Assembly: GCA_003857395.1 (NCBI GenBank)
Contig: RPRC01000183.1
Coordinates: forward strand, 1-13,206
DNA: 13,206 nt
Reading direction: 5' to 3'
From: Geobacter sp.
GTDB taxonomy: Bacteria; Desulfobacterota; Desulfuromonadia; Geobacterales; Geobacteraceae
Shown here: positions 6,193-13,206 of the stretch, in pieces
Numbering within the stretch: position 1 is the stretch's first letter
Layout: each line of letters starts with the position of its first letter
Made by a program: the position numbers and the translations under genes
Notes under the pieces: generated by a model
Seen by the model: only the letters and a program-made list of their open reading frames with translations
Databases searched by the model: none
What the model was told of the DNA's origin: nothing

Positions 6193-6362
6193 TGCACCCC
6201 GGTCAAGACGGTATTGCCATGTTCCTGACTTTTGCGGATTGAAAAAATATTGGTGGAAGGGACTGAATGGTAGTTATTTGATGTTTCCATGCACTATGTT
6301 TATCGTCAACCATTGCCGGCTTGGTACGATATATAAAACAATCTGTTCAGGCATTTTTGCCC
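6193..6362. other. Non-coding stretch upstream of the efflux operon
   Basis: With its flanks, this belongs to the roughly 390-base gap between divergent genes. It holds an AT-rich patch (TATATAAAAC around 6330-6339) but no hexamer pair with acceptable spacing, no stable hairpin and no credible small gene. The short open frames here lack ribosome-binding sites and family resemblance. Confidence 0.4.
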
Positions 6363-6390
6363 TTGACAATGAAATCAGGAAGTGAACAAT
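6363..6390 (+). promoter_or_regulatory. Candidate promoter of the efflux operon
   Basis: TTGACA (6363-6368) is a perfect -35 hexamer. With a 16-base spacer it faces AACAAT (6385-6390), a weak 4/6 match to the -10. Transcription would begin near 6397, leaving a short leader that contains the AGGGA ribosome-binding site (6411-6415) for ATG 6423. A weak -10 with a strong -35 fits a promoter needing an activator, but this is inference. Confidence 0.35.
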
Positions 6391-6422
6391 TGCCGAAATC
6401 AAACAATTCCAGGGATAAATAC

Positions 6423-7619
6423 ATGAAGAAGATTCTACTTGTCGCAGCTATCTCGCTTAGTATTCTGGCCGTAGCCGGATACTTTCTCTTCCTGAAGAAA
6501 ACGCCCCCTACGTATAAAACCGCCAAGGCAGGACGGGGTTCGGTTGTTGCAACCGTATCAGCAACAGGCACCCTCAATGCCGTCACGACCGTTCAGGTTG
6601 GAACCCAGGTGTCGGGAACAATTCAGAAACTTTTTGTCGATTATAATTCATTGGTAAAAAAAGGTCAGGTAATCGCCCAGATTGACCCTGCCATCTTTAA
6701 TTCCCAGGTTCAGCAGAGCCAGGGCAACTACCAGAGTGCTCTGGCAAACCTGGCAAAACTGAAATCTGTCGCTCTCGATGCTGCGAGGACCCTTAAGAGG
6801 AACAGGCAATTACTGGTAGAAGGCATTGTCTCTCAAGGGGATTTTGATACAGCGGAAACCAATTACCAGCAATCTGTGGCCGCGATCAGGGCTGCGGAAG
6901 GAAACGTTCTCCAAACCCGCGGTGCGTCACGGCAGGCACAAACGAATCTGCACTATGCTACGATACGATCTCCCGTTGATGGGGTTGTGGTTTCAAGAAA
7001 CGTCGATGTAGGGCAGACTGTTGCTGCCTCATTCCAAACGCCGACACTTTTTACCATCGCACAGGATCTGACCAAAATGCAGATTAATACCAGTGTCGAC
7101 GAAGCCGATATCGGCAAGGTGAAGGTAGGTCAACCTGCCGTCTTTAACGTTGATGCCTATCCTGAGAGTCAGTTCAAGGGTGTTGTTTCACAAGTACGAA
7201 TTGCACCGATTATAACCCAGAATGTGGTAACCTACGATGTTGTAATCATTGTAGAAAACCGAGACTTGAAGCTCAAACCCGGCATGACCGCCAACGTAAA
7301 CATCGAGGTGCTAAGGAGAGAGAATATCCTGTCGATCCCCAGCGCTGCTTTGCGATTCAAGCCGGCGGATACTGGGGAGGAAACGAAACAACGGTCATCT
7401 GCTGGAAAATCGAGGTCAGGAGATTCTCTCCCACAAAGGGTCTTTATTCTGCAAGATGGAAAACCCCTGCGGGTCTCGGTACAGTCCGGAATAACCGATG
7501 ATTCTCATGTGGAAATCGTTGCAGGAGAATTGCGTTCGGGCCAGGAGGTTATAATCGAGCAGGTTCTGCCTAAAAAGCAAGAGAGCTCTGCTGGTAGAGC
7601 CATGGGACCGAGGTTTTAA
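6423..7619 (+). CDS. MacA-like periplasmic adaptor of an ABC-type efflux pump (HlyD/RND-MFP family)
   Basis: 398 residues. Residues 4-24 are an uncleaved inner-membrane anchor (ILLVAAISLSILAVAGYFLFL) after a two-lysine N-terminus. A lipoyl-like half-motif follows (about 55-90, GTQVSGTIQKLFVDYNSLVK and onward), then a coiled-coil hairpin (about 95-175). The second lipoyl half is IRSPVDGVVVSRNVDVGQTV (181-200), and beta-barrel and membrane-proximal domains run to about 315. A Ser/Lys/Arg-rich insert (about 317-335) interrupts the last domain and is not usual. The adaptor should link the ABC permease to the outer-membrane channel. I chose ATG 6423 because the hydrophobic anchor starts there and AGGGA lies 7 bases upstream; an in-frame GTG at 6321 would add 34 residues that hide the anchor. 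TAA abuts the next ATG (TAAATG), indicating translational coupling. Confidence 0.92.
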   Translation: MKKILLVAAISLSILAVAGYFLFLKKTPPTYKTAKAGRGSVVATVSATGTLNAVTTVQVGTQVSGTIQKLFVDYNSLVKKGQVIAQIDPAIFNSQVQQSQGNYQSALANLAKLKSVALDAARTLKRNRQLLVEGIVSQGDFDTAETNYQQSVAAIRAAEGNVLQTRGASRQAQTNLHYATIRSPVDGVVVSRNVDVGQTVAASFQTPTLFTIAQDLTKMQINTSVDEADIGKVKVGQPAVFNVDAYPESQFKGVVSQVRIAPIITQNVVTYDVVIIVENRDLKLKPGMTANVNIEVLRRENILSIPSAALRFKPADTGEETKQRSSAGKSRSGDSLPQRVFILQDGKPLRVSVQSGITDDSHVEIVAGELRSGQEVIIEQVLPKKQESSAGRAMGPRF

Positions 7620-8348
7620 ATGGGAGATATGATTGTTCGGGTTGAGGAAGTGTCCAAGGTTTACAGCATGGGGGAACAAAGGGTCGAGGCCCTGAAAGAT
7701 GTTTCTCTGGAGGTGGAAAGTGGAGACTTTGTTGCAATTATGGGTGCGTCGGGAAGCGGTAAATCGACTTTCATGAACATCCTCGGCTGCCTTGATATCC
7801 CTACCTCCGGCACCTACTGGCTGCAGGGCGAAAATGTCCGCGGACTTTCAAGGCGTGACCTGGCTGAGGTGAGAAACAGAAAAATCGGGTTTGTATTTCA
7901 GGGATTTAATCTGCTTGCCCGGACTTCGGCGTTGGAAAATGTTGAACTGCCGCTCATCTATGGAAAGGTTCCTAACGCGACACGGCGAGAGCGGTCCCTC
8001 GCAGCTCTTTCGCTGGTTGGACTTGCGGATCGTGCGTGGCATACCGGCAATCAGCTCTCTGGGGGGCAGCAGCAGCGTGTAGCTATTGCGCGTGCCCTGG
8101 TAAATGAGCCTGCAATTATCCTGGCGGATGAACCGACCGGAAATCTGGATTCGGTAACCAGCGTGGAAATCATGTCGATTTTTCAAAGACTGAACAGGCA
8201 AGGCAGTACTATCATTATGGTTACCCATGAGCCTGAAATAGCTGCCTTTACCAAGCGCAATGTAGTGTTCCGAGATGGGCGCATTCTTTCAGACACTGTG
8301 GTCGTTAATCAAGTGGATGCCGAACAGGCAGGGGGCGGAAGTGATTGA
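7620..8348 (+). CDS. MacB-type ABC transporter ATP-binding protein
   Basis: A 242-residue nucleotide-binding domain of the MacB/LolD class. It has Walker [10 protein letters not shown] (42-50), Q-loop FVFQ (91-94), signature LSGGQQQR (146-153), Walker B IILADE (166-171), D-loop GNLDS (174-178) and the switch His203 in VTHEPE. It should form a dimer under the permease coded next and power a mechanotransmission-type pump. In E. coli MacB the ATPase and permease are one polypeptide; here they are separate genes. The start is ATG 7620, directly after the adaptor stop, with CGAGG 6 bases upstream. The next in-frame ATG (7629) has poor ribosome-binding-site spacing. The C-terminal end overlaps the permease start by 8 bases. 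Confidence 0.95.
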   Translation: MGDMIVRVEEVSKVYSMGEQRVEALKDVSLEVESGDFVAIMGASGSGKSTFMNILGCLDIPTSGTYWLQGENVRGLSRRDLAEVRNRKIGFVFQGFNLLARTSALENVELPLIYGKVPNATRRERSLAALSLVGLADRAWHTGNQLSGGQQQRVAIARALVNEPAIILADEPTGNLDSVTSVEIMSIFQRLNRQGSTIIMVTHEPEIAAFTKRNVVFRDGRILSDTVVVNQVDAEQAGGGSD

Positions 8349-9570
8349 ATTATTACTCAGCCTGAAAATTGCCTTGCGGGCCCTCAGAACCAACAAAATG
8401 CGTTCTTTCCTCACGATGCTGGGTATAATTATCGGAATTGCCGCGGTCATTGCCATGGTTGCTATCGGATCAGGGGCAAGCAAGATTATCTCCGAACAAA
8501 TTGCCAGCATCGGCAGCAATATCCTCCTGGTTTTACCCGGTTCAAGAACGAGTGGCGGGATCCGTCTTGGTCACGGCAGCACACCCACGCTTACCTATGA
8601 TGACGCAAAGGCAATATCCGTGGAATGTTCAGCCGTGGCCCTCGCTGCTCCGATTGTTCGGGGAGGGGCACCGGTCGTGTACGGTAACATGAACTGGACT
8701 ACAGCGGTAATGGGCATAACCCCCGAATATCTTGCGGTGAGGGACTGGCCGGTTATTGAAGGTAGAAATCTCGTCCAGTCCGATGTTGACGGCTCGACCA
8801 AAAATTGTCTAATCGGTAAGACTGTTGCTGATACCCTGTTCGGTTCAGAAGATCCAGTGGGTAAAATCATTCGTATCAAAAAACTGCCCTTTACGGTGGT
8901 CGGTATTATGGACCGGAAAGGGCGATCCCCCCAAGGATCTGACCAGGATGATATTGTCTTCGTACCGTTACGAACCGGGCAGAGAAAACTTTTCGGCAGC
9001 GAGTTTCCGAACTCGGTGGGGTCGATCATGATTCAGGCGAAAAGCGAGCAGGAGCTTGACCGGGCTGAAGAGCAGGTAAATGCTCTGCTGAATCAACGGC
9101 ACAGGATTGGCCCAAGTCGTGAAGCCGATTTTACCGTGCGTAACCTGACGGAATTACTCGATGTTGCTGAACAATCATCTAAGGCTATGTCCCTGTTGCT
9201 TGGTGCCGTGGCATCCATTTCCCTGATTGTTGGCGGGATAGGCATCATGAATATTATGCTGGTTTCAGTTACTGAGCGCACGAGGGAAATCGGGATTCGT
9301 ATGGCAATCGGGGCCACAGAGCGGGATATACTGCTCCAGTTTCTCACTGAGGCAGTACTCCTGACACTTATCGGTGGAATCATCGGCATGCTGCTGGGGG
9401 TAGGGGGAGCCAAGCTGGTTTCTGTCGTTTTTGACTGGCCTACGCTGATATCGTTTCAGGCCATCGCCATCGCCTTTTGTTTTTCCGGTGCGGTCGGGAT
9501 TTTCTTTGGCTTCTATCCAGCCCGGAAAGCAGCATCACTGAACCCTATCGAGGCGTTGCGTTACGAATAG
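8341..9570 (+). CDS. MacB/FtsX-family ABC transporter permease
   Basis: 409 residues with MacB topology. A first membrane segment is at about 22-44 (SFLTMLGIIIGIAAVIAMVA). A large periplasmic domain of about 230 residues follows, including the family-typical IGSNILLVLPG and GRNLVQSDV-like stretches. Three C-terminal membrane segments lie at about 285-310, 335-358 and 370-392. The coupling region TERTREIGIRMAIGA and the closing YPARKAASLNPIEALRYE are hallmark sequences. It probably exports a substrate picked up from the periplasm or outer leaflet, for example an antibiotic, peptide or glycolipid; the substrate is unknown. The start is GTG 8341, preceded by GGGGGCGG and overlapping the ATPase stop by 8 bases. 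A longer in-frame start at 8275 would lie deep inside the ATPase gene and lacks support. Confidence 0.94.
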   Translation: MIELLLSLKIALRALRTNKMRSFLTMLGIIIGIAAVIAMVAIGSGASKIISEQIASIGSNILLVLPGSRTSGGIRLGHGSTPTLTYDDAKAISVECSAVALAAPIVRGGAPVVYGNMNWTTAVMGITPEYLAVRDWPVIEGRNLVQSDVDGSTKNCLIGKTVADTLFGSEDPVGKIIRIKKLPFTVVGIMDRKGRSPQGSDQDDIVFVPLRTGQRKLFGSEFPNSVGSIMIQAKSEQELDRAEEQVNALLNQRHRIGPSREADFTVRNLTELLDVAEQSSKAMSLLLGAVASISLIVGGIGIMNIMLVSVTERTREIGIRMAIGATERDILLQFLTEAVLLTLIGGIIGMLLGVGGAKLVSVVFDWPTLISFQAIAIAFCFSGAVGIFFGFYPARKAASLNPIEALRYE

Positions 9571-9571
9571 C

Positions 9572-9591
9572 CGTACAGTAGCGTACCGTAG
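9572..9591 (+). repeat. Imperfect 10-bp tandem repeat between permease and TolC-like genes
   Basis: CGTACAGTAG (9572-9581) and CGTACCGTAG (9582-9591) match at 9 of 10 positions and are followed by six T residues. No stem of useful length forms, so I do not call it a terminator. Confidence 0.5.
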
Positions 9592-9613
9592 TTTTTTCAA
9601 GAAAGGATTTCTG

Positions 9614-11140
9614 ATGGTTTTATATCGTGTACGTGTGTTTATTTATATTTTTCCGCTCCTTGTCCTTGGACTTCCCGGTTATGCCCATGCCGGCGATGAT
9701 ATCGTTAATCTGACCTTAAAGCAGGCCATCAGCATGGCTGTCGAGAAGAATCTGGAGGTCAGGGCGGAGCTCTATAACCCCGCCATGAATGAAGCGGATA
9801 TCAGACTGAACCGCGGTATCTATGACCCGTTCGTTACCCAGTCCACCAGCTATCAGCAATCCGTTACCCAGTCGGCCAGCACTGTTGTGTCTGGTGCCAG
9901 TATCAGCAGACAAAAGAGCCTCAAGGCTGATGCGGGGATTACCCAACTCCTGCCTATTGGGGGATCCCTTGGGCTTACCTTAACGAATCTCTGGAATCGC
10001 AGCAATGCCGATAGCAGCCGTGGCTTTCTCGACGAGTACTGGAGATCTGAATTGACGGCAAGCTATTCCCAGCCGCTGCTTAAAAATTTCGGCCGGGAGG
10101 CGTCCGAAGTCGGTATTTCCATAGCAGTAAACAATAAACTGGCTTCCATCGATCTATTCAAGAACAAAATCATTGATGTGGTAACCAGGGTCAGAACTGC
10201 GTACTTTACCTTGTACAGCCTGAAGGAAAATCTGGAGGCGAAGAAGACCGCCCTTACCCTTGCTCAAAAAATTCTCGATGATACCAAGGGACGGGTAAGG
10301 GCCGGGGTTCTTCCGGCCATGGAAATTCTGAATGCGGAGTTCGGTGTCTCGGCACGGGAGAAGGAGCAGATTGACGCGGAAAAACTTTTGATGGACCAGA
10401 TGGACGTTGTGAGAATTCTTCTACAGATAGAAGGAACTCGGATTTTGAATCCTGTCGATCCGCCGACGCGTGAAAAGTATACGGTCAATGAAAATGAGGC
10501 AGTAACTCTGGCACTTTCACAACGGCCCGATGTAAAGGCCCAGCGGGTGAACCTCCAAACTCTGGAGCTTCAGAGTCGTGTGGCCCACAACAGGATTATG
10601 CCTGACCTGAGCTTCATCGCCAATGCTGCCCTGACCGGACTTGAGAAAGATTTCGGTCGCGACATGAAAAAAGTCGGTTCAGCCGAATATCCTGTCTGGG
10701 AGGTCGGATTGCAATTTAGCTATCCTCTCGGAAATCGAGCGGCTAAAAACGATTTTATCAGGAGCAGGCTCAGCTCGGAGCAAGCGCAGGTGCAGCTCAA
10801 GAATCTCGAAGAGAACATCAGAAATGAAATCAGAAGAGCCATCCGTGGTATGAGGGCAAACTACCTGCAGTTGGACGTTGCCGACCGCGGACTTGCTTAT
10901 GCCGAAGAGCGAATGCGTGCCTATATCAAGCGGAACGAGGTGGGGCTTGCAACCACCAAGGAAGTGATTGATGTCCAGAACGACCTGGTTGCGGCCAAGA
11001 CGAACCAGATACAGGCGCGGGCTGAGTATACAGTCGCCATTGCCCAGCTCTGGAAGGCCACCGGTGAACTGCTGGAGCGGGAAGGGATAACGGTTACCGG
11101 AAAGGAAGCGGATGCTTTGTATGACTCCAACAGCCGTTAA
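9614..11140 (+). CDS. TolC-family outer-membrane efflux channel
   Basis: 508 residues. A signal peptide (residues 1-26) has a hydrophobic core VFIYIFPLLVLGL and a cleavage site AHA/GDD. The mature part starts with NLTLKQAISMAVEKNLEVRA, the usual opening of outer-membrane efflux proteins, and has two repeated OEP halves of long helical hairpins, the second including ALSQRPDVKAQRVNLQTLEL. It should trimerise into an outer-membrane barrel with a periplasmic alpha-tunnel that docks onto adaptors. The length agrees with TolC relatives. The start at ATG 9614 has AAAGGA 7 bases upstream. It lies between an ABC-type pump (upstream) and an RND pump (downstream), and its last 29 bases overlap the next adaptor gene, so it probably serves both. 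Confidence 0.92.
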   Translation: MVLYRVRVFIYIFPLLVLGLPGYAHAGDDIVNLTLKQAISMAVEKNLEVRAELYNPAMNEADIRLNRGIYDPFVTQSTSYQQSVTQSASTVVSGASISRQKSLKADAGITQLLPIGGSLGLTLTNLWNRSNADSSRGFLDEYWRSELTASYSQPLLKNFGREASEVGISIAVNNKLASIDLFKNKIIDVVTRVRTAYFTLYSLKENLEAKKTALTLAQKILDDTKGRVRAGVLPAMEILNAEFGVSAREKEQIDAEKLLMDQMDVVRILLQIEGTRILNPVDPPTREKYTVNENEAVTLALSQRPDVKAQRVNLQTLELQSRVAHNRIMPDLSFIANAALTGLEKDFGRDMKKVGSAEYPVWEVGLQFSYPLGNRAAKNDFIRSRLSSEQAQVQLKNLEENIRNEIRRAIRGMRANYLQLDVADRGLAYAEERMRAYIKRNEVGLATTKEVIDVQNDLVAAKTNQIQARAEYTVAIAQLWKATGELLEREGITVTGKEADALYDSNSR

Positions 11141-12305
11141 CATGGCCCGGACCGGAAAACAACGAGACACTAGCGTGATACCGTGTACTTTCCGCAGCCT
11201 TGTTCTGCTGTTCTCCTTGTTAGTTTTGCTCCCGGCTTGCTCCGGGAGCGTGGATGAATCGAAATCGAAGCCGCCGGTTCCGGTCAAGGTGGGTGTTTCG
11301 ATGCGTAAAACCATACCTGTTCAGTTACGCATCATCGGTTCTGTGGAGGCGTTATCGACCGTATCTATAAAGTCCCAGGTTAATGGGATGTTGGAGAAGG
11401 TTCATTTTCGCGAAGGAGAGGACGTCAGCAGGGGGGCATTACTCTTTTCCATCGACAGCCGACCCTTCGAGGCTGCATTGCGCCAAGCCAAGGCCGCTCT
11501 TTCACGAGATATCGCCCAGGAGAAATTTGCTCGTGATCAGGCGAGAAGATACGGTGATCTCCTGAAAGAAGGAATTGTTACTCAAGACCAGTATGAACAG
11601 TTACGGACAAATGCCGATGCTCTGTCCGAATCGGTTCGTGCCGGCAGGGCCATCGTGGACAATGCCGCTGTAATGCTGGGATATTGTTTTATACGCTCCC
11701 CTATTGACGGTCGCACGGGAAATCTTATGGTTCAGCAGGGGAATCTCGTCAAAGCAAATGATGTCCCGATCCTGGTGACCATCAACCAGATTAATCCGAT
11801 TTACGTCACTTTTTCGGTTCCGGAGAAGGAACTCGCAGAAATCAATAAGCATATGGCAGCTGGGGACTTGAAGGTGGAGGCATTGATACCCAGTGACACT
11901 GGTCCGGCCGAACAGGGAATTATCAGTTTTCTGGATAATATGGTAGACCCGACAACCGGTACGATTAAAATCAAGGGAACTTTTGCGAACAGGCAAAGAA
12001 GGCTTTGGCCGGGTCAGTTTGTCAACGTTGTTCTGACCCTTGCCAGCATACCGAACGCTGTGATCGTGCCTGCACATGCAGTCCAGACCGGGCAGGACGG
12101 GCTGTTTGTTTTTGTAGTGAAACCTGACCGCACTGTTGAGTTCAGACCGGTCGTCACAGGTGTAACATACTACAACGATACCGTTATTGAAAAAGGTTTG
12201 AATGACGGCGAAACGGTGGTCACTGATGGTCAGCTGCAGCTGTCGCCCGGGACCCGCGTAACATTCGGGTCGGAGAATGTGAAGGACAAGGGAACAGTGC
12301 AATGA
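11112..12305 (+). CDS. RND efflux adaptor lipoprotein (AcrA/MdtA-like membrane fusion protein)
   Basis: 397 residues from ATG 11112. A lipoprotein signal ends in LLPAC with the modified Cys at residue 43, so the protein should be anchored to the periplasmic face of the inner membrane. Next come a lipoyl half-motif (SIKSQVNGMLEKVHFREGED), a coiled-coil hairpin (KAALSRDIAQEKFARDQARR and onward), the second half (IRSPIDGRTGNLMVQQGNLV) and the barrel DNMVDPTTGTIKIKGTF, characteristic of RND rather than ABC adaptors. ATG 11112 has AAAGGA 5 bases upstream but makes an unusually long n-region; ATG 11142, just after the tolC-like stop, would give a more normal signal (Cys33) but has no ribosome-binding site. 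The stop overlaps the start of the RND pump as ATGA. Confidence 0.92.
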   Translation: MLCMTPTAVNMARTGKQRDTSVIPCTFRSLVLLFSLLVLLPACSGSVDESKSKPPVPVKVGVSMRKTIPVQLRIIGSVEALSTVSIKSQVNGMLEKVHFREGEDVSRGALLFSIDSRPFEAALRQAKAALSRDIAQEKFARDQARRYGDLLKEGIVTQDQYEQLRTNADALSESVRAGRAIVDNAAVMLGYCFIRSPIDGRTGNLMVQQGNLVKANDVPILVTINQINPIYVTFSVPEKELAEINKHMAAGDLKVEALIPSDTGPAEQGIISFLDNMVDPTTGTIKIKGTFANRQRRLWPGQFVNVVLTLASIPNAVIVPAHAVQTGQDGLFVFVVKPDRTVEFRPVVTGVTYYNDTVIEKGLNDGETVVTDGQLQLSPGTRVTFGSENVKDKGTVQ

Positions 12306-13206
12306 ATGTTGCGGAGTTATTCATCCGCAGGCCGATCATGACTACTCTTGTCATGGTGTCGATACTCTTGTTCGGGTTGTTTGCCTACCGTCTCATCCCG
12401 GTGAGCGACCTGCCAAACGTAGACTTCCCTACTATCCAGGTGACCGCAAGCCTCCCGGGAGCCAACCCGGATACCATGGCATCGGCGGTTGCCATCCCCC
12501 TTGAAAGACAATTCTCCACCATTGCCGGGGTTGATTCCATGACCTCCGCCAATAGCACCGGTTCAACCAGCATTACGATTCAGTTCAATCTCTCCAGGGA
12601 TATCGATGCAGCTGCTCAGGATGTGCAAGCCGCTATTTCCAGGGCCTCTCGCCAGATGCCTCCAACCATGCCGTCGCCGCCCTCATTCCGGAAAGTCAAC
12701 CCCGCAGATCAGCCGATAATTTACCTGGCGCTGAGTTCTCCTACATTGCCGCTCTACTCGGTGAACGAATATGCCGACACTTTTATAGCCCAACGCATTT
12801 CGATGGTCGAAGGTGTCGCCCAGGTTCAGGTTTTCGGCTCTCAAAAATATGCGGTACGGGCGCAACTTGACCCGAAGGCACTAGCCAGTCGCCAGATCGG
12901 TATCAATGAGGTTGCCAATGCCCTGGAGAACAGTAATGTCAACCTTCCCACCGGGACTCTTGACGGGAAAAAACAGGCCTATACGATACAGGCAACCGGA
13001 CAGTTGTACGATGCCTCCGCTTACCGTCCACTGATTGTTGCCTATCGTAATGGCTCTCCGGTGCGTTTGCAGGAACTTGGCCGGGTTATCGATACGGTGG
13101 AAAACGACAAGGTAGCGAACTGGTTCAACAATACCCGCGCCGTTGTTCTTGCCGTTCAGCGACAGCCTGGAACAAACACCATCGAGGTCGTGAACAGCAT
13201 CAAGGA
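12302..13206 (+). CDS. RND-family multidrug efflux pump (AcrB/MdtB-MdtC-like), 3'-truncated by the window edge
   Basis: The frame is open for 301 codons to the window end; full-length relatives have about 1,020-1,050 residues. It begins MNVAELFIRRPIMTTLVMVS, with the conserved FIRRP N-terminus and first membrane helix at about 13-31. Porter-domain signatures follow: PVSDLPNVDFPTIQV, GANPDTMASAVAIPLE, and GVDSMTSANSTGSTSITIQF near residue 78. The wording resembles the MdtB/MdtC branch of the hydrophobe/amphiphile exporter (HAE1) group. It uses proton motive force to expel drugs, detergents or bile-salt-like compounds; the actual substrate is not predictable from this part. Whether a second mdtC-like pump follows is outside the window. 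The start is ATG 12302, overlapping the adaptor stop. Confidence 0.95.
   Translation, partial: MNVAELFIRRPIMTTLVMVSILLFGLFAYRLIPVSDLPNVDFPTIQVTASLPGANPDTMASAVAIPLERQFSTIAGVDSMTSANSTGSTSITIQFNLSRDIDAAAQDVQAAISRASRQMPPTMPSPPSFRKVNPADQPIIYLALSSPTLPLYSVNEYADTFIAQRISMVEGVAQVQVFGSQKYAVRAQLDPKALASRQIGINEVANALENSNVNLPTGTLDGKKQAYTIQATGQLYDASAYRPLIVAYRNGSPVRLQELGRVIDTVENDKVANWFNNTRAVVLAVQRQPGTNTIEVVNSIK

Noticed and set aside
6321..6422. An N-terminal extension of the MacA-like adaptor starting at GTG 6321.
   Set aside because: It would place 34 polar residues before the membrane anchor, has no ribosome-binding site, and overlaps the likely promoter at 6363-6390.
8275..8340. A permease start upstream at 8275.
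   Set aside because: It lies within the ATPase coding region, whereas GTG 8341 has GGGGGCGG upstream and gives the normal MacB permease N-terminus.
9571..9613. A terminator between the permease and TolC-like genes, because of six T residues.
   Set aside because: The preceding bases are a direct repeat rather than an inverted one, and only a 4-bp GTAC self-complement is available.
11601..12302. A 233-codon open frame on the minus strand opposite the RND adaptor gene.
   Set aside because: It is antisense to a well-supported adaptor, shows no domain or motif, and is cysteine- and histidine-rich in a way typical of shadow frames.

Overview
The window looks like a chromosomal segment of a Gram-negative anaerobe, most likely a Desulfobacterota (Geobacter/Desulfobulbus-like) bacterium. 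That placement is inferred from three things: an aspartate kinase gene followed directly by a citramalate synthase gene, the style of the small CxxC protein, and tripartite envelope pumps. No rRNA or marker gene is present to confirm it. No insertion sequence, CRISPR array, tRNA gene or prophage gene was found.

Layout. (1) 1-3378, plus strand: a 5'-truncated aspartate kinase (lysC), citramalate synthase (cimA) and a ComEA-like helix-hairpin-helix membrane protein whose start overlaps the cimA stop. LysC supplies aspartyl phosphate for the Lys/Thr/Met/Ile family, and CimA opens the threonine-independent route to isoleucine, so the first two genes form an amino-acid unit. (2) 3379-4010: a region with a 51-residue zinc-ribbon gene (too short for most ORF callers), followed by an unusually structured stretch holding a hairpin with a competing partner, a second hairpin and a 76-nt three-way junction ending in a T-rich tract. 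(3) 4011-4904, plus strand: a DUF2156 (GNAT-fold) protein. (4) 4926-6036, minus strand: a two-gene unit of a PPP-family phosphatase and a YjbQ/UPF0047 protein, convergent with the DUF2156 gene. (5) 6037-6422: a divergent promoter region with a perfect 11-bp tandem repeat. (6) 6423 to the window end, plus strand: a six-gene envelope export cluster: MacA-like adaptor, MacB-type ATPase, MacB-type permease, TolC-like outer-membrane channel, lipoprotein RND adaptor and RND pump (cut by the window edge). Gaps are short or negative, so it is probably one operon.

How the genes work together. In the export cluster an ABC-type and an RND-type inner-membrane engine, each with its own adaptor, flank a single outer-membrane channel gene. 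The simplest reading is that both pumps share that channel.

The most interesting signals are not proteins: the three-way-junction RNA candidate at 3731-3806, a textbook intrinsic-terminator hairpin inside the open comEA-like reading frame (3004-3035), and a strong Shine-Dalgarno sequence ahead of an in-frame ATG inside lysC, placed where a separate aspartokinase beta subunit would start. I did not find a clear new multi-gene defence or mobile system.
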